Assembly: GCA_009778275.1 (NCBI GenBank)
Contig: WRKC01000099.1
Location: 1-26,948, forward strand
Source of the DNA: Methanomassiliicoccaceae archaeon
Lineage (GTDB): Archaea; Thermoplasmatota; Thermoplasmata; Methanomassiliicoccales; Methanomethylophilaceae
DNA: 26,948 nt
Reading direction: 5' to 3'
Below are positions 16,775-24,546 of the stretch, piece by piece. The translations under genes and the position numbers were made by a program. Positions within the stretch are counted from its first letter, which is position 1. Each line of letters opens with the position of its first letter. The notes beneath the pieces are model-generated. The model saw only the letters and a list, made by a program, of their open reading frames with translations. It was not told the DNA's origin and made no database searches.

Positions 16775-18049
16775 TCACACCAGTTCTTCCGGGGCGGGCT
16801 CATACTCCGGGGGATATTTCTTCCTGAACGCCCACGCAAGCAGGGGGGACGCTATTATCGTTGTGGCAACGGCCATCATTATGGCCGCTCCGTAAAGTTC
16901 CGACGATATCGCACCGGAGGCAAGGCCTATCGCAGCGATGATTATCCCTACCTCGCCGCGCGGCACCATACCGACGCCGATGATGTCCCTGGACCCTTTT
17001 GTCAGACTTTTGTCTCCCAGCCGCGCACCTAAGCTGCACCCGACATATTTCGTCGCGATCGCAAGCAGTATTATTATCGCCGATAACAGGACCACGGTCA
17101 GACTGGTCATGCTCCCGAGATCCACGTGCATCCCCACATTCAGGAAGAAAAATGATATGAACAGGGCGGTGATGGATTCCATTTTCTCCTCCAGCTTCCA
17201 CCGCGGTGCGTATTCCGCCAGCAGCATCCCGCCGAAGAATGCGCCGATTATCGCCGCCAGCCCTATCTGGCTGGCGACCAATGCGAATCCCAGGCAGACC
17301 GCTATGGCAAGGATCAGTTTATCGATACCTTTGGAGGCCCCTTTGCCTTTCGCCACCTTTTTCTTTCTTCTTTCTTCAAAGAAGTTGTACAATCTGGGAA
17401 CGATCCACAGCGCCGATGCCATGGCCGCGAGGACGAACACCAGCGCTTCCACGGATATTACCACAATGTCCGATGCCGCCCCGCCTGTCGCCGTCATCGC
17501 CACGACCATCGCGAGGACCATCATTCCCAGCACATCGTCTATGACGGCGGCGGCGATGATTATCCTAGTTTCTTTGGTGTTTATCAGTTTCATGTCCTTG
17601 ATAACACGCGCAGTTACCCCCACGCTCGTTGCGACCATAGCGGCGCCTAGGAAAAGAGCGTGATGGGCATTCCCGTCGTAGACAAGGATAAGGGCGAATC
17701 CAGCAACGAAGGGCACTACCACTCCCGCGATCGCCACCAGTGTGGCCGCCTTGCCCACGGACAGCAGCTCTTTCACCTTTGTCTCCAGACCTATTGAGAA
17801 AAGAAGGAATATCACTCCCAATTCGGCGAACAGTTCGATTATCTCGTAGTTCTGACTGGGGTCGTCACCCATATTGATATCCAGCATACCGAGGAAGGAC
17901 CAATCCCCTATGGCCAGATTGGCAATGAGAACGCCTATTACGATCTCCCCGATCAGGCCGATCAGGCCGAAACGCTCGAATATGGCTGAAGCTGCGTACG
18001 CAAGGACGATCAGCGTCACCATCATTATGAGTATGGATGCAAAGTCCAT
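16775..18049 (-). CDS. CPA2-family cation:proton antiporter (Kef/NapA type)
   Basis: Integral membrane exchanger of Na+ or K+ for protons. The 424-residue protein has about 12 hydrophobic segments. It shows the family GEIVIGVLIAN box near 34-44, the unwound-helix region MVATSVGVTARVI (138-150), and the adjacent pair Asp171-Asp172 in AAAVIDDVLGM that marks electrogenic members. MVPRGEVGIII carries the conserved Arg near the C-terminus. No RCK/TrkA-N nucleotide-binding domain is attached, so it ends at the membrane domain like NapA rather than KefB/C. A charged loop (EERRKKKVAKGKG) lies mid-protein. Ion choice is not determinable here. A TATA box (18071-18078) gives a leaderless promoter. Confidence 0.92.
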   Translation of the reverse strand: MDFASILIMMVTLIVLAYAASAIFERFGLIGLIGEIVIGVLIANLAIGDWSFLGMLDINMGDDPSQNYEIIELFAELGVIFLLFSIGLETKVKELLSVGKAATLVAIAGVVVPFVAGFALILVYDGNAHHALFLGAAMVATSVGVTARVIKDMKLINTKETRIIIAAAVIDDVLGMMVLAMVVAMTATGGAASDIVVISVEALVFVLAAMASALWIVPRLYNFFEERRKKKVAKGKGASKGIDKLILAIAVCLGFALVASQIGLAAIIGAFFGGMLLAEYAPRWKLEEKMESITALFISFFFLNVGMHVDLGSMTSLTVVLLSAIIILLAIATKYVGCSLGARLGDKSLTKGSRDIIGVGMVPRGEVGIIIAAIGLASGAISSELYGAAIMMAVATTIIASPLLAWAFRKKYPPEYEPAPEELV

Positions 18050-18070
18050 TGTCAGGGGTAACGGTTCCTC

Positions 18071-18078
18071 ATTTATAA
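18071..18078 (-). promoter_or_regulatory. TATA box for antiporter gene
   Basis: TTATAAAT on the minus strand, 22-29 bases before the antiporter ATG at 18049. Confidence 0.55.
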
Positions 18079-18136
18079 CAATATTTTATGAAAAATGGCG
18101 TAAAGGGGTTTTAAACGGGTTTGGGAGACCCTGAGA

Positions 18137-19381
18137 TCAACGGATGGGTTGGTTGATGACAGATTCTCTTCCTTCGAATCCGAATGATGCTGCGCACACG
18201 GCCTTTGCCTTGACGACCGCCTTCATGGGTTCGAATATGCGGTCATACGCTTCGAGGCCGTCGTCCGGGATCCTCATTTCCCAGTCATTGGCGGACTCCG
18301 GCATGAAGTCCTCTCCCGAGTCCAGCCCGGGTATCGTGAGTTTCATTATATCCGCAACGGGATCCGTGACCTCTATCGGCCCCTCTGTGACCGTCTCTGA
18401 GGTTTCCTCCGCAGACATCTCGCAGGCGGTTTCCGTTTCCATCGGAACGTGTGCGGTCGGATTCTCGACGAACATCGGTGCGGCGACCGCGCGGTCAGCC
18501 ATCGGTTCGGTCGCCGACGTTAAGGCTGTTTCCGCCTCCATCGCCGTATTTACAAAGGACGAAAGCTCGTCTTTCCCTTTCTCGGCACCCGTCTCGGCAA
18601 CATCTATCGGTTTGTGGCCGTCCACGTACAATCCGGCGGGCACATCCGTGACCGGCATCCTCTCGGCCGGCGTTTCACGCAGCTCATAGTCCGGCACTTC
18701 CATGTATTCCACGAAGGATACTTTCGGTGCCTTTATCTTCGCCGTTGCCGCAGAGGTCTCCGCAGTCTCGTGATCCTTTGTCCTGAATGACTCTTCCATA
18801 ATGGGGACCTTGGCTTCGGAAGAGGGTCTGAAGAACACAGGAAGCGGCGATGTCTCCTCTTCAGGCGTGTTCTTCTTGAGTATCACTTCATTGAAGTCTA
18901 TCTCATCATACTTCTCCTTTTGGAAGGCATTGGAGAAAATATCAGCCGGCTGGGTATATACTACGGATTCCGCTTCCGGCTCGGACCTCACTTGTATCTC
19001 GACCGAATTCGAATGCTTGTCCTTACCGACGAAACTGCCCCCCGCCATCCTTACCATCCCCGGCTCTTCATCCTCGAAGAATACCGAGTCCGGCGGGACG
19101 GAGATGTAGATGTCCTGCTTTTCCGGGGTGTTGTATACGATGTATCCATCTTTGTTCAGCTGCCTGACGGCAGGAGAGATTATCACTTCCTGCGGTTTGG
19201 CAGTTCTTCCCGGCGTTACTGCCGCCTCATTGGAGACGACGAAGCCTGGGTGTCTTTGCTTGACTTCCGTTCGCTTGGCGTTCTTGCCCTGTTCCTGACT
19301 GAGCATACGCTTGAAAAAGCCCTTCTGCGGGCTACCGCTATTATTGCTTGAGCTACCACTCATGCTATCCCATCCGAGCAT
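18137..19381 (-). CDS. Acidic, low-complexity protein of unknown function
   Basis: Not recognised. The 414-residue protein has no signal peptide or membrane segment. Residues 1-50 are Ser/Asn/Lys/Arg-rich (SGSSSNNSGS; KRTEVKQRHP). Residues about 60-150 look more ordered, with alternating hydrophobic strands (VIISPAVRQL, GYIVYNTP, DIYISVPP, MVRMAGGSFVG). From about 150 the chain is dominated by Glu, Thr, Ala, Pro and Val (for example METETACEMSAEETSETV) and is probably disordered. The C-terminal 40 residues (KAVVKAKAVCAASFGF) may again fold. The open frame of 1245 bases with codon use like its neighbours argues for a real gene. A TATA-like TTTTAA (19401-19406) precedes the ATG by 20-25 bases. 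nikR ends 39 bases upstream on the same strand. Confidence 0.7.
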   Translation of the reverse strand: MLGWDSMSGSSSNNSGSPQKGFFKRMLSQEQGKNAKRTEVKQRHPGFVVSNEAAVTPGRTAKPQEVIISPAVRQLNKDGYIVYNTPEKQDIYISVPPDSVFFEDEEPGMVRMAGGSFVGKDKHSNSVEIQVRSEPEAESVVYTQPADIFSNAFQKEKYDEIDFNEVILKKNTPEEETSPLPVFFRPSSEAKVPIMEESFRTKDHETAETSAATAKIKAPKVSFVEYMEVPDYELRETPAERMPVTDVPAGLYVDGHKPIDVAETGAEKGKDELSSFVNTAMEAETALTSATEPMADRAVAAPMFVENPTAHVPMETETACEMSAEETSETVTEGPIEVTDPVADIMKLTIPGLDSGEDFMPESANDWEMRIPDDGLEAYDRIFEPMKAVVKAKAVCAASFGFEGRESVINQPIR

Positions 19382-19420
19382 CGTATAGGGGTTAGGGGTA
19401 TTAAAAGTTATAGTCGGACC

Positions 19421-19804
19421 TTAACTCTTTACGAATGTGACGTAATCCGCCTTTCCTGCAGAGTGGATCTCCCTGAGCAACGACGACAGCTTTTCGGCTT
19501 CGCATGCGATGACCATGACCTCCAGACATTTGTGGTTCTTGAGATGGGAATGGAGCTGAGTCTTTATCTCATTCTCGTGTTTGGCCTGTATGAGGTTCAT
19601 CCACGGGTCGCTGTGGTCCTTCTTCACTATGATCAGCACCCCTTCGACCATTCCCTCCAGCCCTTCGATCATCTGCGCTTCGGCCTTTGCTGAGTTTATC
19701 GCCTTTCTGACGGCCTCGCTCCTGCCTTTCAGTCCGAACCTTTCCTGTATGTCGTCCAGCGACTCTAAGCTTTCCTCGTTCAATGATATGCTTACTATGC
19801 CCAC
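19421..19804 (-). CDS. nikR: NikR-family nickel-responsive transcriptional regulator
   Basis: Ribbon-helix-helix DNA-binding protein with an ACT-like metal-sensing domain. The N-terminal strand MGIVSISLNEESLESLDDI and helix GRSEAVRKAI (27-36) form the RHH fold. The C-terminal domain carries LHSHLKNHKCLEVMVI, aligning His85, His87 and Cys93 with E. coli NikR His87, His89 and Cys95; His76 may be the fourth ligand with a shift of about two residues. Length is 127 residues against about 133 usual. The start is a GTG at 19804-19802 with TGTTAATATCA about 17-27 bases before it. It is divergent from a ZIP transporter across a 100-base gap holding an inverted repeat. Confidence 0.9.
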   Translation of the reverse strand: MGIVSISLNEESLESLDDIQERFGLKGRSEAVRKAINSAKAEAQMIEGLEGMVEGVLIIVKKDHSDPWMNLIQAKHENEIKTQLHSHLKNHKCLEVMVIACEAEKLSSLLREIHSAGKADYVTFVKS

Positions 19805-19824
19805 AACCTCACCTTGCCGATGAT

Positions 19825-19859
19825 ATTAACAATACAGGGATTAACACCGTGAAGTTAAT
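19825..19859. promoter_or_regulatory. Candidate NikR operator between nikR and zip
   Basis: ATTAAC occurs at 19825-19830 and 19840-19845, and its exact complement GTTAAT at 19854-19859. The inner pair forms ATTAAC-N8-GTTAAT. The first copy lies within the nikR TATA-like element and the last is 16 bases upstream of the zip TATA box. A dimeric RHH regulator bound here could control both genes. No NikR consensus for this lineage is known to me. Confidence 0.5.
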
Positions 19860-19874
19860 AACTTTATCACAATA

Positions 19875-19886
19875 TTTTAATAAAAA
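19875..19886 (+). promoter_or_regulatory. TATA box for ZIP transporter gene
   Basis: TTTTAATAAAAA lies 19-30 bases before the ATG at 19905. Confidence 0.5.
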
Positions 19887-19904
19887 TCCGATCATCCTTC
19901 GACC

Positions 19905-20684
19905 ATGGACACAACAGCGTCGTTCTTGGTCTGCACGGCACTGATATTGATCGTATCCTTCGTCGGAGCCTACGTTCCAATGGCAACCCGGGCCGCCGAT
20001 AAACAGATACACCTGATGATAGCATTCAGCGCAGGGGTCTTTCTGGGCATATTCCTGCTGATACTGCTGCCGGAGGCCCTTCTCGAAAGCGAGGACGGAG
20101 GATTCGGGGTGATGGACGTTATGTACCTGGTCCTCGCGGGTTTCCTGATAATGTTCATAGTGGATTTTCTCTTTAAACATTATAAAAAATCAAAATGCGA
20201 CTGCGAAGAATGTTTGGACCACCATTCGCATGAGATAACTTCCATTTCAGCTTTTATCGGCCTGTCCATACACGCCTGCTTTGACGGATTGGCGCTTGCG
20301 GCCGCTTTCCTCGTGGGAGAGACGGTGGGATTCATGATGCTTGTTGCTGTGTGCCTGCATAAAGGAGTGGAGGTATTCTCGCTCTCTTCCACATTCCTGC
20401 TTACGGACAACAGAAGAAGGTCCTCCGTCTATCTGGCGGTGTTCTGCTTCATCACCCCGTTAGCGGCGATGATCTCCTTCTTCATGCTCGGCGAGGTGGA
20501 AAGCGAGATCGCGGGCCTGGCATTCGCTTTCTCCGCGGGGGTCTTCATGTTCGTTACCATGCTTCACATGATACCGGAAGCGTTCCATAGGAAGGATATT
20601 GACATAAGGTCGCTGGCGGTCATGCTGGTGGGGCTGTTGATTGTGGTCTGCGTCGTACTGCTGATGGGGCCGAATGCGCTTTGA
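19905..20684 (+). CDS. ZIP-family divalent metal transporter
   Basis: ZIP transporters move Zn2+, Fe2+ or similar ions into the cytoplasm. The 259-residue protein has about eight membrane segments. Helix 4 carries HACFDGLALAAAF with His123 and Asp127; helix 5 carries CLHKGVEVF with His152 and Glu155, matching the family metal sites. The loop between helices 3 and 4 is metal-ligand-rich (KCDCEECLDHHSHE, 97-110), usual for ZIPs. Divergence from nikR suggests metal-dependent control, and nickel as a cargo is possible though not shown. The ATG at 19905 follows a TATA box. Confidence 0.92.
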   Translation: MDTTASFLVCTALILIVSFVGAYVPMATRAADKQIHLMIAFSAGVFLGIFLLILLPEALLESEDGGFGVMDVMYLVLAGFLIMFIVDFLFKHYKKSKCDCEECLDHHSHEITSISAFIGLSIHACFDGLALAAAFLVGETVGFMMLVAVCLHKGVEVFSLSSTFLLTDNRRRSSVYLAVFCFITPLAAMISFFMLGEVESEIAGLAFAFSAGVFMFVTMLHMIPEAFHRKDIDIRSLAVMLVGLLIVVCVVLLMGPNAL

Positions 20685-20735
20685 ACCGTTTTTCCGGCCT
20701 TTGTACGGCATTTGTCGTATATGGAAACGTACACA

Positions 20736-20743
20736 TTTATAAA
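20736..20743 (+). promoter_or_regulatory. TATA box for SatP-like gene
   Basis: TTTATAAA, 24-31 bases before the ATG at 20767. Confidence 0.6.
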
Positions 20744-20766
20744 CAAAGAATAATTTAGCGGGAAAT

Positions 20767-21336
20767 ATGGTTGATAATGAATCATATCATGCATACAACA
20801 TCGCCAACCCTGCGGGGCTAGGTCTTCTGGCATTCGGAATGACCACGGTTTTGCTGTCACTGCACAACTTGGGGCTGTTCGAATTGAACTCCGTGATCCT
20901 CTCAATGGGAGTGTTCTACGGGGGGCTTGCGCAGGTGGTTGCGGGGGCGTTCGAATTCAAGAAGGGAAACACGTTCGGAGCAACGGCATTCACATCATAT
21001 GGGTTCTTCTGGCTCACGTTCGTGTTGATCAACTCGGGGCTGGTTCCCGGGGCTGCCGCAGACAATGTGGCCCTCGGTGCGTACTTCGCGGTATGGGGTA
21101 TACTGACACTGTTCCTTTTCATCGGAACGTTAAGGGGCACCCGTGCGCTGCAAGTGGTCTTCCTCACGTTGGCAATATTGTTCTTCATAGTGTCCATCAG
21201 AAATCTGAGCGAGATATCCGAGGTAGCTTACGTTGCGGGAGCAGTTGGCATTATATGCGGGGGCAGCGCAATGTACACCGCATTCGGAGAGGTGCTCAAT
21301 GAGCAGCTCAGAAAGACGGTGCTGCCTCTGGGATGA
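20767..21336 (+). CDS. GPR1/FUN34/YaaH (SatP) family acetate transporter
   Basis: Six-helix membrane protein of 189 residues. The family signature NPAGLGLLAFGMTT (14-27), close to the usual NPAPLGL, marks the start of helix 1. GGLAQVVAGAFEFKKGNTFGATAF (about 52-75) is the second conserved block, and SYGFFWL the third. Characterised members import acetate or succinate with protons. It has its own TATA box and is followed by a strong hairpin, so it is probably a single-gene unit. A link to acetate assimilation through PorC and PpsA is inference. Confidence 0.92.
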   Translation: MVDNESYHAYNIANPAGLGLLAFGMTTVLLSLHNLGLFELNSVILSMGVFYGGLAQVVAGAFEFKKGNTFGATAFTSYGFFWLTFVLINSGLVPGAAADNVALGAYFAVWGILTLFLFIGTLRGTRALQVVFLTLAILFFIVSIRNLSEISEVAYVAGAVGIICGGSAMYTAFGEVLNEQLRKTVLPLG

Positions 21337-21356
21337 ACGCCGAATAAACTTTATCC

Positions 21357-21379
21357 GCGGAGACCTGCCCGGTCTCCGC
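21357..21379 (+). terminator. Perfect 9-bp hairpin after SatP-like gene
   Basis: GCGGAGACC (21357-21365), loop TGCCC and GGTCTCCGC (21371-21379) form a perfect GC-rich stem 20 bases after the stop codon. The pyrimidine-rich tract CCTTTCTTCTTCC follows about ten bases later. Termination or mRNA 3'-end stabilisation is likely; archaea usually terminate at T-runs without a hairpin. Confidence 0.5.
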
Positions 21380-21447
21380 CAATATCCTTTCTTCTTCCAT
21401 CTATCGTTCGGAGCATTGAACATCACAGGAAGCTGCCTTAGATCATC

Positions 21448-21497
21448 AAGTAACGTGTGAAGTTTTAAGTAGCACGATTTTTAATATGATGTTACTT
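21448..21497. promoter_or_regulatory. Promoter of importer operon with flanking inverted repeat
   Basis: TTTTTAATAT (21478-21487) is the likely TATA box, 39-48 bases before the ATG at 21526, giving a short leader with GGGAGAAG at 21514-21521. AAGTAAC (21448-21454) and its complement GTTACTT (21491-21497) flank it. GTTACT differs by one base from the GTTAAT half-site at nikR, but the spacing is different. Confidence 0.4.
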
Positions 21498-21525
21498 TAT
21501 CATTCTTTAATTAGGGAGAAGACAA

Positions 21526-22620
21526 ATGAATAATAACAAAATAATCGCGGTCTTTGCTGTGGTCGTCATCGTTTTGGCCGGGGCGGGGATCGTTTATCTG
21601 CTGACGCGTGATGACGGCTCCGATGGGAACACCATAACAGATGCCAGGGGGAGAAAGGTCGCGGTCCCCGAAGAGATCGACTCCATACTTGCAATGAAAT
21701 CATGCTCCCTGCAATTGGTGTCTTTCTTTGATGCCGTTGAAAAGGTCACGTACCTGGACGGAAATACCATAGGGACCGGGGGCGAGAATCTTGCCGACCC
21801 GGATCGAACGCACACTTTCATCATGAACGATCTTTTCAAAGGTCTGCCGTTCGTCGATACGAACAATCCGGAGGCCGTGATGATGACAAAGGTGGATATC
21901 ATAATATCCTCCGATGTCTCCGTTTCCACCCTCAATGAATTTCAGGCAAAGGTGGGCATTCCGGTCTTTGCCGTGAACGCCGATGTGGAGTTCGATTCAC
22001 CCTTCATGTATGAGCAGCTGCTCTCGCTTGGGAAACTGTTCGGGGAAGAAGAAAGGGCGCAGGAACTCGTGGACGGCATAAAAAGTATGATCGACGACAT
22101 TACGGATAACGTCAGCCACGTCGACGGATTCGCCGGGTATGTCTGCGGAATGAACTATTACGGCATCGGGACGTTCCTGAAGACCTCCGGGGATTACCTT
22201 CCGTTCAAATATTCAAAGCTGGACAACGTCATGCCGCCGAAGGTCGGCGGACAGCCCTATGACACACAGAAGGAGATCATCGCCGCGAAGAACCCGCAGG
22301 TGATATTCATTGACGGCATCAGACTGAGCGCTGTGATACAGGATATAAAGAACGATATCGAACTGTACCAGCCGACGGATGCCGTTTCCAACGGAGAGAT
22401 CTACAAGACGATGGTCTACAAGGACTGGGGAACGAACTGGGTCAATCTGCTGATCAATGTGTACTATGTCGCAAGCGTGGTACACGTCGGCGATTTTGAT
22501 TGGACGTTCGAGGACAAAGCCGACGAGATAATCCAGCTGTTCTATCCCGGCACCGATGTGACATACTCCGACCTCGCTGACGCCCAGACCGGCGGCGGAT
22601 GCGGAAAGGTCCTGCTCTGA
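21526..22620 (+). CDS. ABC importer substrate-binding protein, iron/cobalamin class
   Basis: The 364-residue protein has an N-terminal membrane anchor (IIAVFAVVVIVLAGAGIVYLL, about 6-26) and then an extracellular two-lobed binding domain. The sequence after the anchor (ITDARGRKVAVPEEIDSIL) is the usual first strand of FepB/BtuF-like proteins. No lipobox cysteine follows the anchor, so it is tethered by the helix. The C-terminus ends GGGCGKVLL with a single Cys in a Gly-rich tail. The ATG has a Shine-Dalgarno (GGGAGAAG) seven bases ahead. It heads an operon with permease, ATPase and methyltransferase. The ligand is not known: ferric chelate, corrinoid or another metal complex. Confidence 0.88.
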   Translation: MNNNKIIAVFAVVVIVLAGAGIVYLLTRDDGSDGNTITDARGRKVAVPEEIDSILAMKSCSLQLVSFFDAVEKVTYLDGNTIGTGGENLADPDRTHTFIMNDLFKGLPFVDTNNPEAVMMTKVDIIISSDVSVSTLNEFQAKVGIPVFAVNADVEFDSPFMYEQLLSLGKLFGEEERAQELVDGIKSMIDDITDNVSHVDGFAGYVCGMNYYGIGTFLKTSGDYLPFKYSKLDNVMPPKVGGQPYDTQKEIIAAKNPQVIFIDGIRLSAVIQDIKNDIELYQPTDAVSNGEIYKTMVYKDWGTNWVNLLINVYYVASVVHVGDFDWTFEDKADEIIQLFYPGTDVTYSDLADAQTGGGCGKVLL

Positions 22621-22660
22621 ACCATTTAATACAAACCACTTAAATTACATTTCAAGAAAG

Positions 22661-23785
22661 GTGAGAAACGCGCACGACAGGACCATAATAGACCCTGATA
22701 CGGATGAGATGTACGATCTCCGCTCGGAGGACGATGCAGAGACCTCTTCTTTCTTTAAAGAGTACAGATCGTATATCAAAAGAAAATCCTGGTTCATTCT
22801 GGTTTCCGCGATCGTTCTCATTATCGGGGTCTTCGCAGCCGTCAACATCGGCGCCATAAAGATACCTTTCCTTGATGTGATGAGATACATCTTCACACTC
22901 GACACATCCGATTACGGATATGCGGTTTGGAATGTGCGAATGGTCCGCATCATCGCATGCCTGCTGGTGGGCGCGGGGCTCGCCGTCGCGGGAGTGGTGA
23001 TGCAGTGCATCCTGCGTAACCCTCTCGCCTCCCCCTATACGCTGGGGCTCTCCAGCGCCGCGGCGTTCGGAGCATCCTTCGCAATCATTTTCCTGCAGGC
23101 GGGATCGAGCATCACTTCCGTTGTCTCGATCGACAACCCTTACATCACGACGATCTGCGCATTCCTGTTCAGCCTCTTGGCGACCGCCGTTATTCTGATC
23201 CTCACAAAGGTCACGAGGGTGAGCGCGGAGACGATGGTCTTGGCGGGGATCGCAATAAGTGCGATATTCACCGCGGGTCTGACGTTCATGCAGTATATCG
23301 CGTCGGATATGCAGCTGGCGAACATAATCGGGTGGACGTTCGGAGATATGGGAAGGGCGACTTGGACGTGGGATCTCATTGTGTTCGCCGTCCTGCTCCC
23401 CACCGCGCTCTACTTCATCTACCGCCGCTGGGATTACAACGCGATAGATTCCGGGGAGGAGACCGCGAAAGGCCTCGGCATCAATACGGAAAGGGAGAGG
23501 ACCATCGGGATGGTCCTTTCCGTTCTGATATCGTCGGTGATAGTCTCATTTTTCGGGATAATAGCGTTCATCGGCCTTCTGGGGCCTCATATAGCCCGCA
23601 TGGTCATCGGCGGCGACCACAGGTACCTGATACCGGCGGCGATGATCATCGGCGCGATGATAATGCTGGTCTCGGACATAGTCGGACTGAACCTCCTGAG
23701 CCCGATGGTGCTACCGGTGGGGATAATCACATCCATGCTCGGCGGCCCGCTGTTCATCTACTTACTGATAAGGAGGTACAGGTGA
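22661..23785 (+). CDS. ABC importer permease, BtuC/FecCD type
   Basis: Membrane channel of the importer. The 374-residue protein has an acidic-to-basic cytoplasmic leader of about 45 residues, longer than usual, then about ten hydrophobic helices. The family signature GVVMQCILRNPLASPYTLGL lies near residues 110-129, and GLLGPHIARMVIGGDHRYLIP near the C-terminus marks the ATPase-coupling region. The start is a GTG; an in-frame ATG at 22709 would still leave all helices. An AT-rich ATTTAATA at 22623-22630 might be an internal promoter. The last base overlaps the ATPase start. Confidence 0.92.
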   Translation: MRNAHDRTIIDPDTDEMYDLRSEDDAETSSFFKEYRSYIKRKSWFILVSAIVLIIGVFAAVNIGAIKIPFLDVMRYIFTLDTSDYGYAVWNVRMVRIIACLLVGAGLAVAGVVMQCILRNPLASPYTLGLSSAAAFGASFAIIFLQAGSSITSVVSIDNPYITTICAFLFSLLATAVILILTKVTRVSAETMVLAGIAISAIFTAGLTFMQYIASDMQLANIIGWTFGDMGRATWTWDLIVFAVLLPTALYFIYRRWDYNAIDSGEETAKGLGINTERERTIGMVLSVLISSVIVSFFGIIAFIGLLGPHIARMVIGGDHRYLIPAAMIIGAMIMLVSDIVGLNLLSPMVLPVGIITSMLGGPLFIYLLIRRYR

Positions 23786-24537
23786 TGCTGCTGGAAGTGA
23801 ACGGATTGGAGTTCTCATACGGCAGCGCGCCTACGCTGGAGAACGTATCCCTGAGCGTCGAGAGGGACGAGGTGATGACCATCCTCGGGCCTAACGGAGT
23901 GGGAAAGACGACTTTGTTGAAATGCCTGAACAAGGTACTTGAGCCGAAAGGGGGCAGCGTGATGATAGACGGCGCCGACCTGAAAGATCTGAACCGGAGG
24001 GAGACGGCGAAACTGATGGGTTACGTGCCCCAGAGAGGAGAGGCCTCGAGGACGACCGTATTCGATGCGGTCCTTCTCGGAAGGAGGCCGCACATCGAAT
24101 GGGATGCAACAGAGAAGGACCTGAGATTGACCGGCAAGGTGATCGAGCTCATGGGCCTGAAGGATATGGCCCTCAGGTATGTGGATGAGATCAGCGGGGG
24201 GGAGTACCAGCTCGTGCAGATTGCCAGAGCCCTTGCGCAACAGCCAAACGTGATCCTCATGGACGAGCCGACGAGCAGCCTCGACATTTCTAATCAGCAT
24301 ATGATCATGAAGACCATCCGGAAGATAGTTCAAAGGAACAATATGGCCGCGGTCATGACAATACACGACCTCAACCTTGCCGTGCGCTATTCGGACAAGT
24401 TCGTGATGATGCACGGGGGAAGGATATTCGCAGCGGGAGGCCACGAGGTTATAACGCCGGGGAACATAAGGTCCGCTTACCACATCGATACATTTGTTGA
24501 TAAAGTCAACGGAATACCCGTCATAATACCTAAATGA
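23785..24537 (+). CDS. ABC importer ATPase, iron/cobalamin type
   Basis: The 250-residue ATPase has Walker A GPNGVGKT (35-42), signature ISGGEYQ (136-142), Walker B VILMDEP (156-162) and an H-loop MTIHD near 194. The ATG at 23785 overlaps the permease stop (TGATG), with a strong AGGAGGT (23771-23777) seven bases ahead; the longer upstream frame is permease sequence read out of frame. It is a paralogue of the ATPase at 6287-7078. Confidence 0.94.
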   Translation: MLLEVNGLEFSYGSAPTLENVSLSVERDEVMTILGPNGVGKTTLLKCLNKVLEPKGGSVMIDGADLKDLNRRETAKLMGYVPQRGEASRTTVFDAVLLGRRPHIEWDATEKDLRLTGKVIELMGLKDMALRYVDEISGGEYQLVQIARALAQQPNVILMDEPTSSLDISNQHMIMKTIRKIVQRNNMAAVMTIHDLNLAVRYSDKFVMMHGGRIFAAGGHEVITPGNIRSAYHIDTFVDKVNGIPVIIPK

Positions 24538-24546
24538 GGAAAGGAC

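Noticed and set aside
23332..23784. Longer N-terminus for the second importer ATPase
   Set aside because: It is permease sequence read in another frame; a strong Shine-Dalgarno and the TGATG overlap fix the start at 23785.
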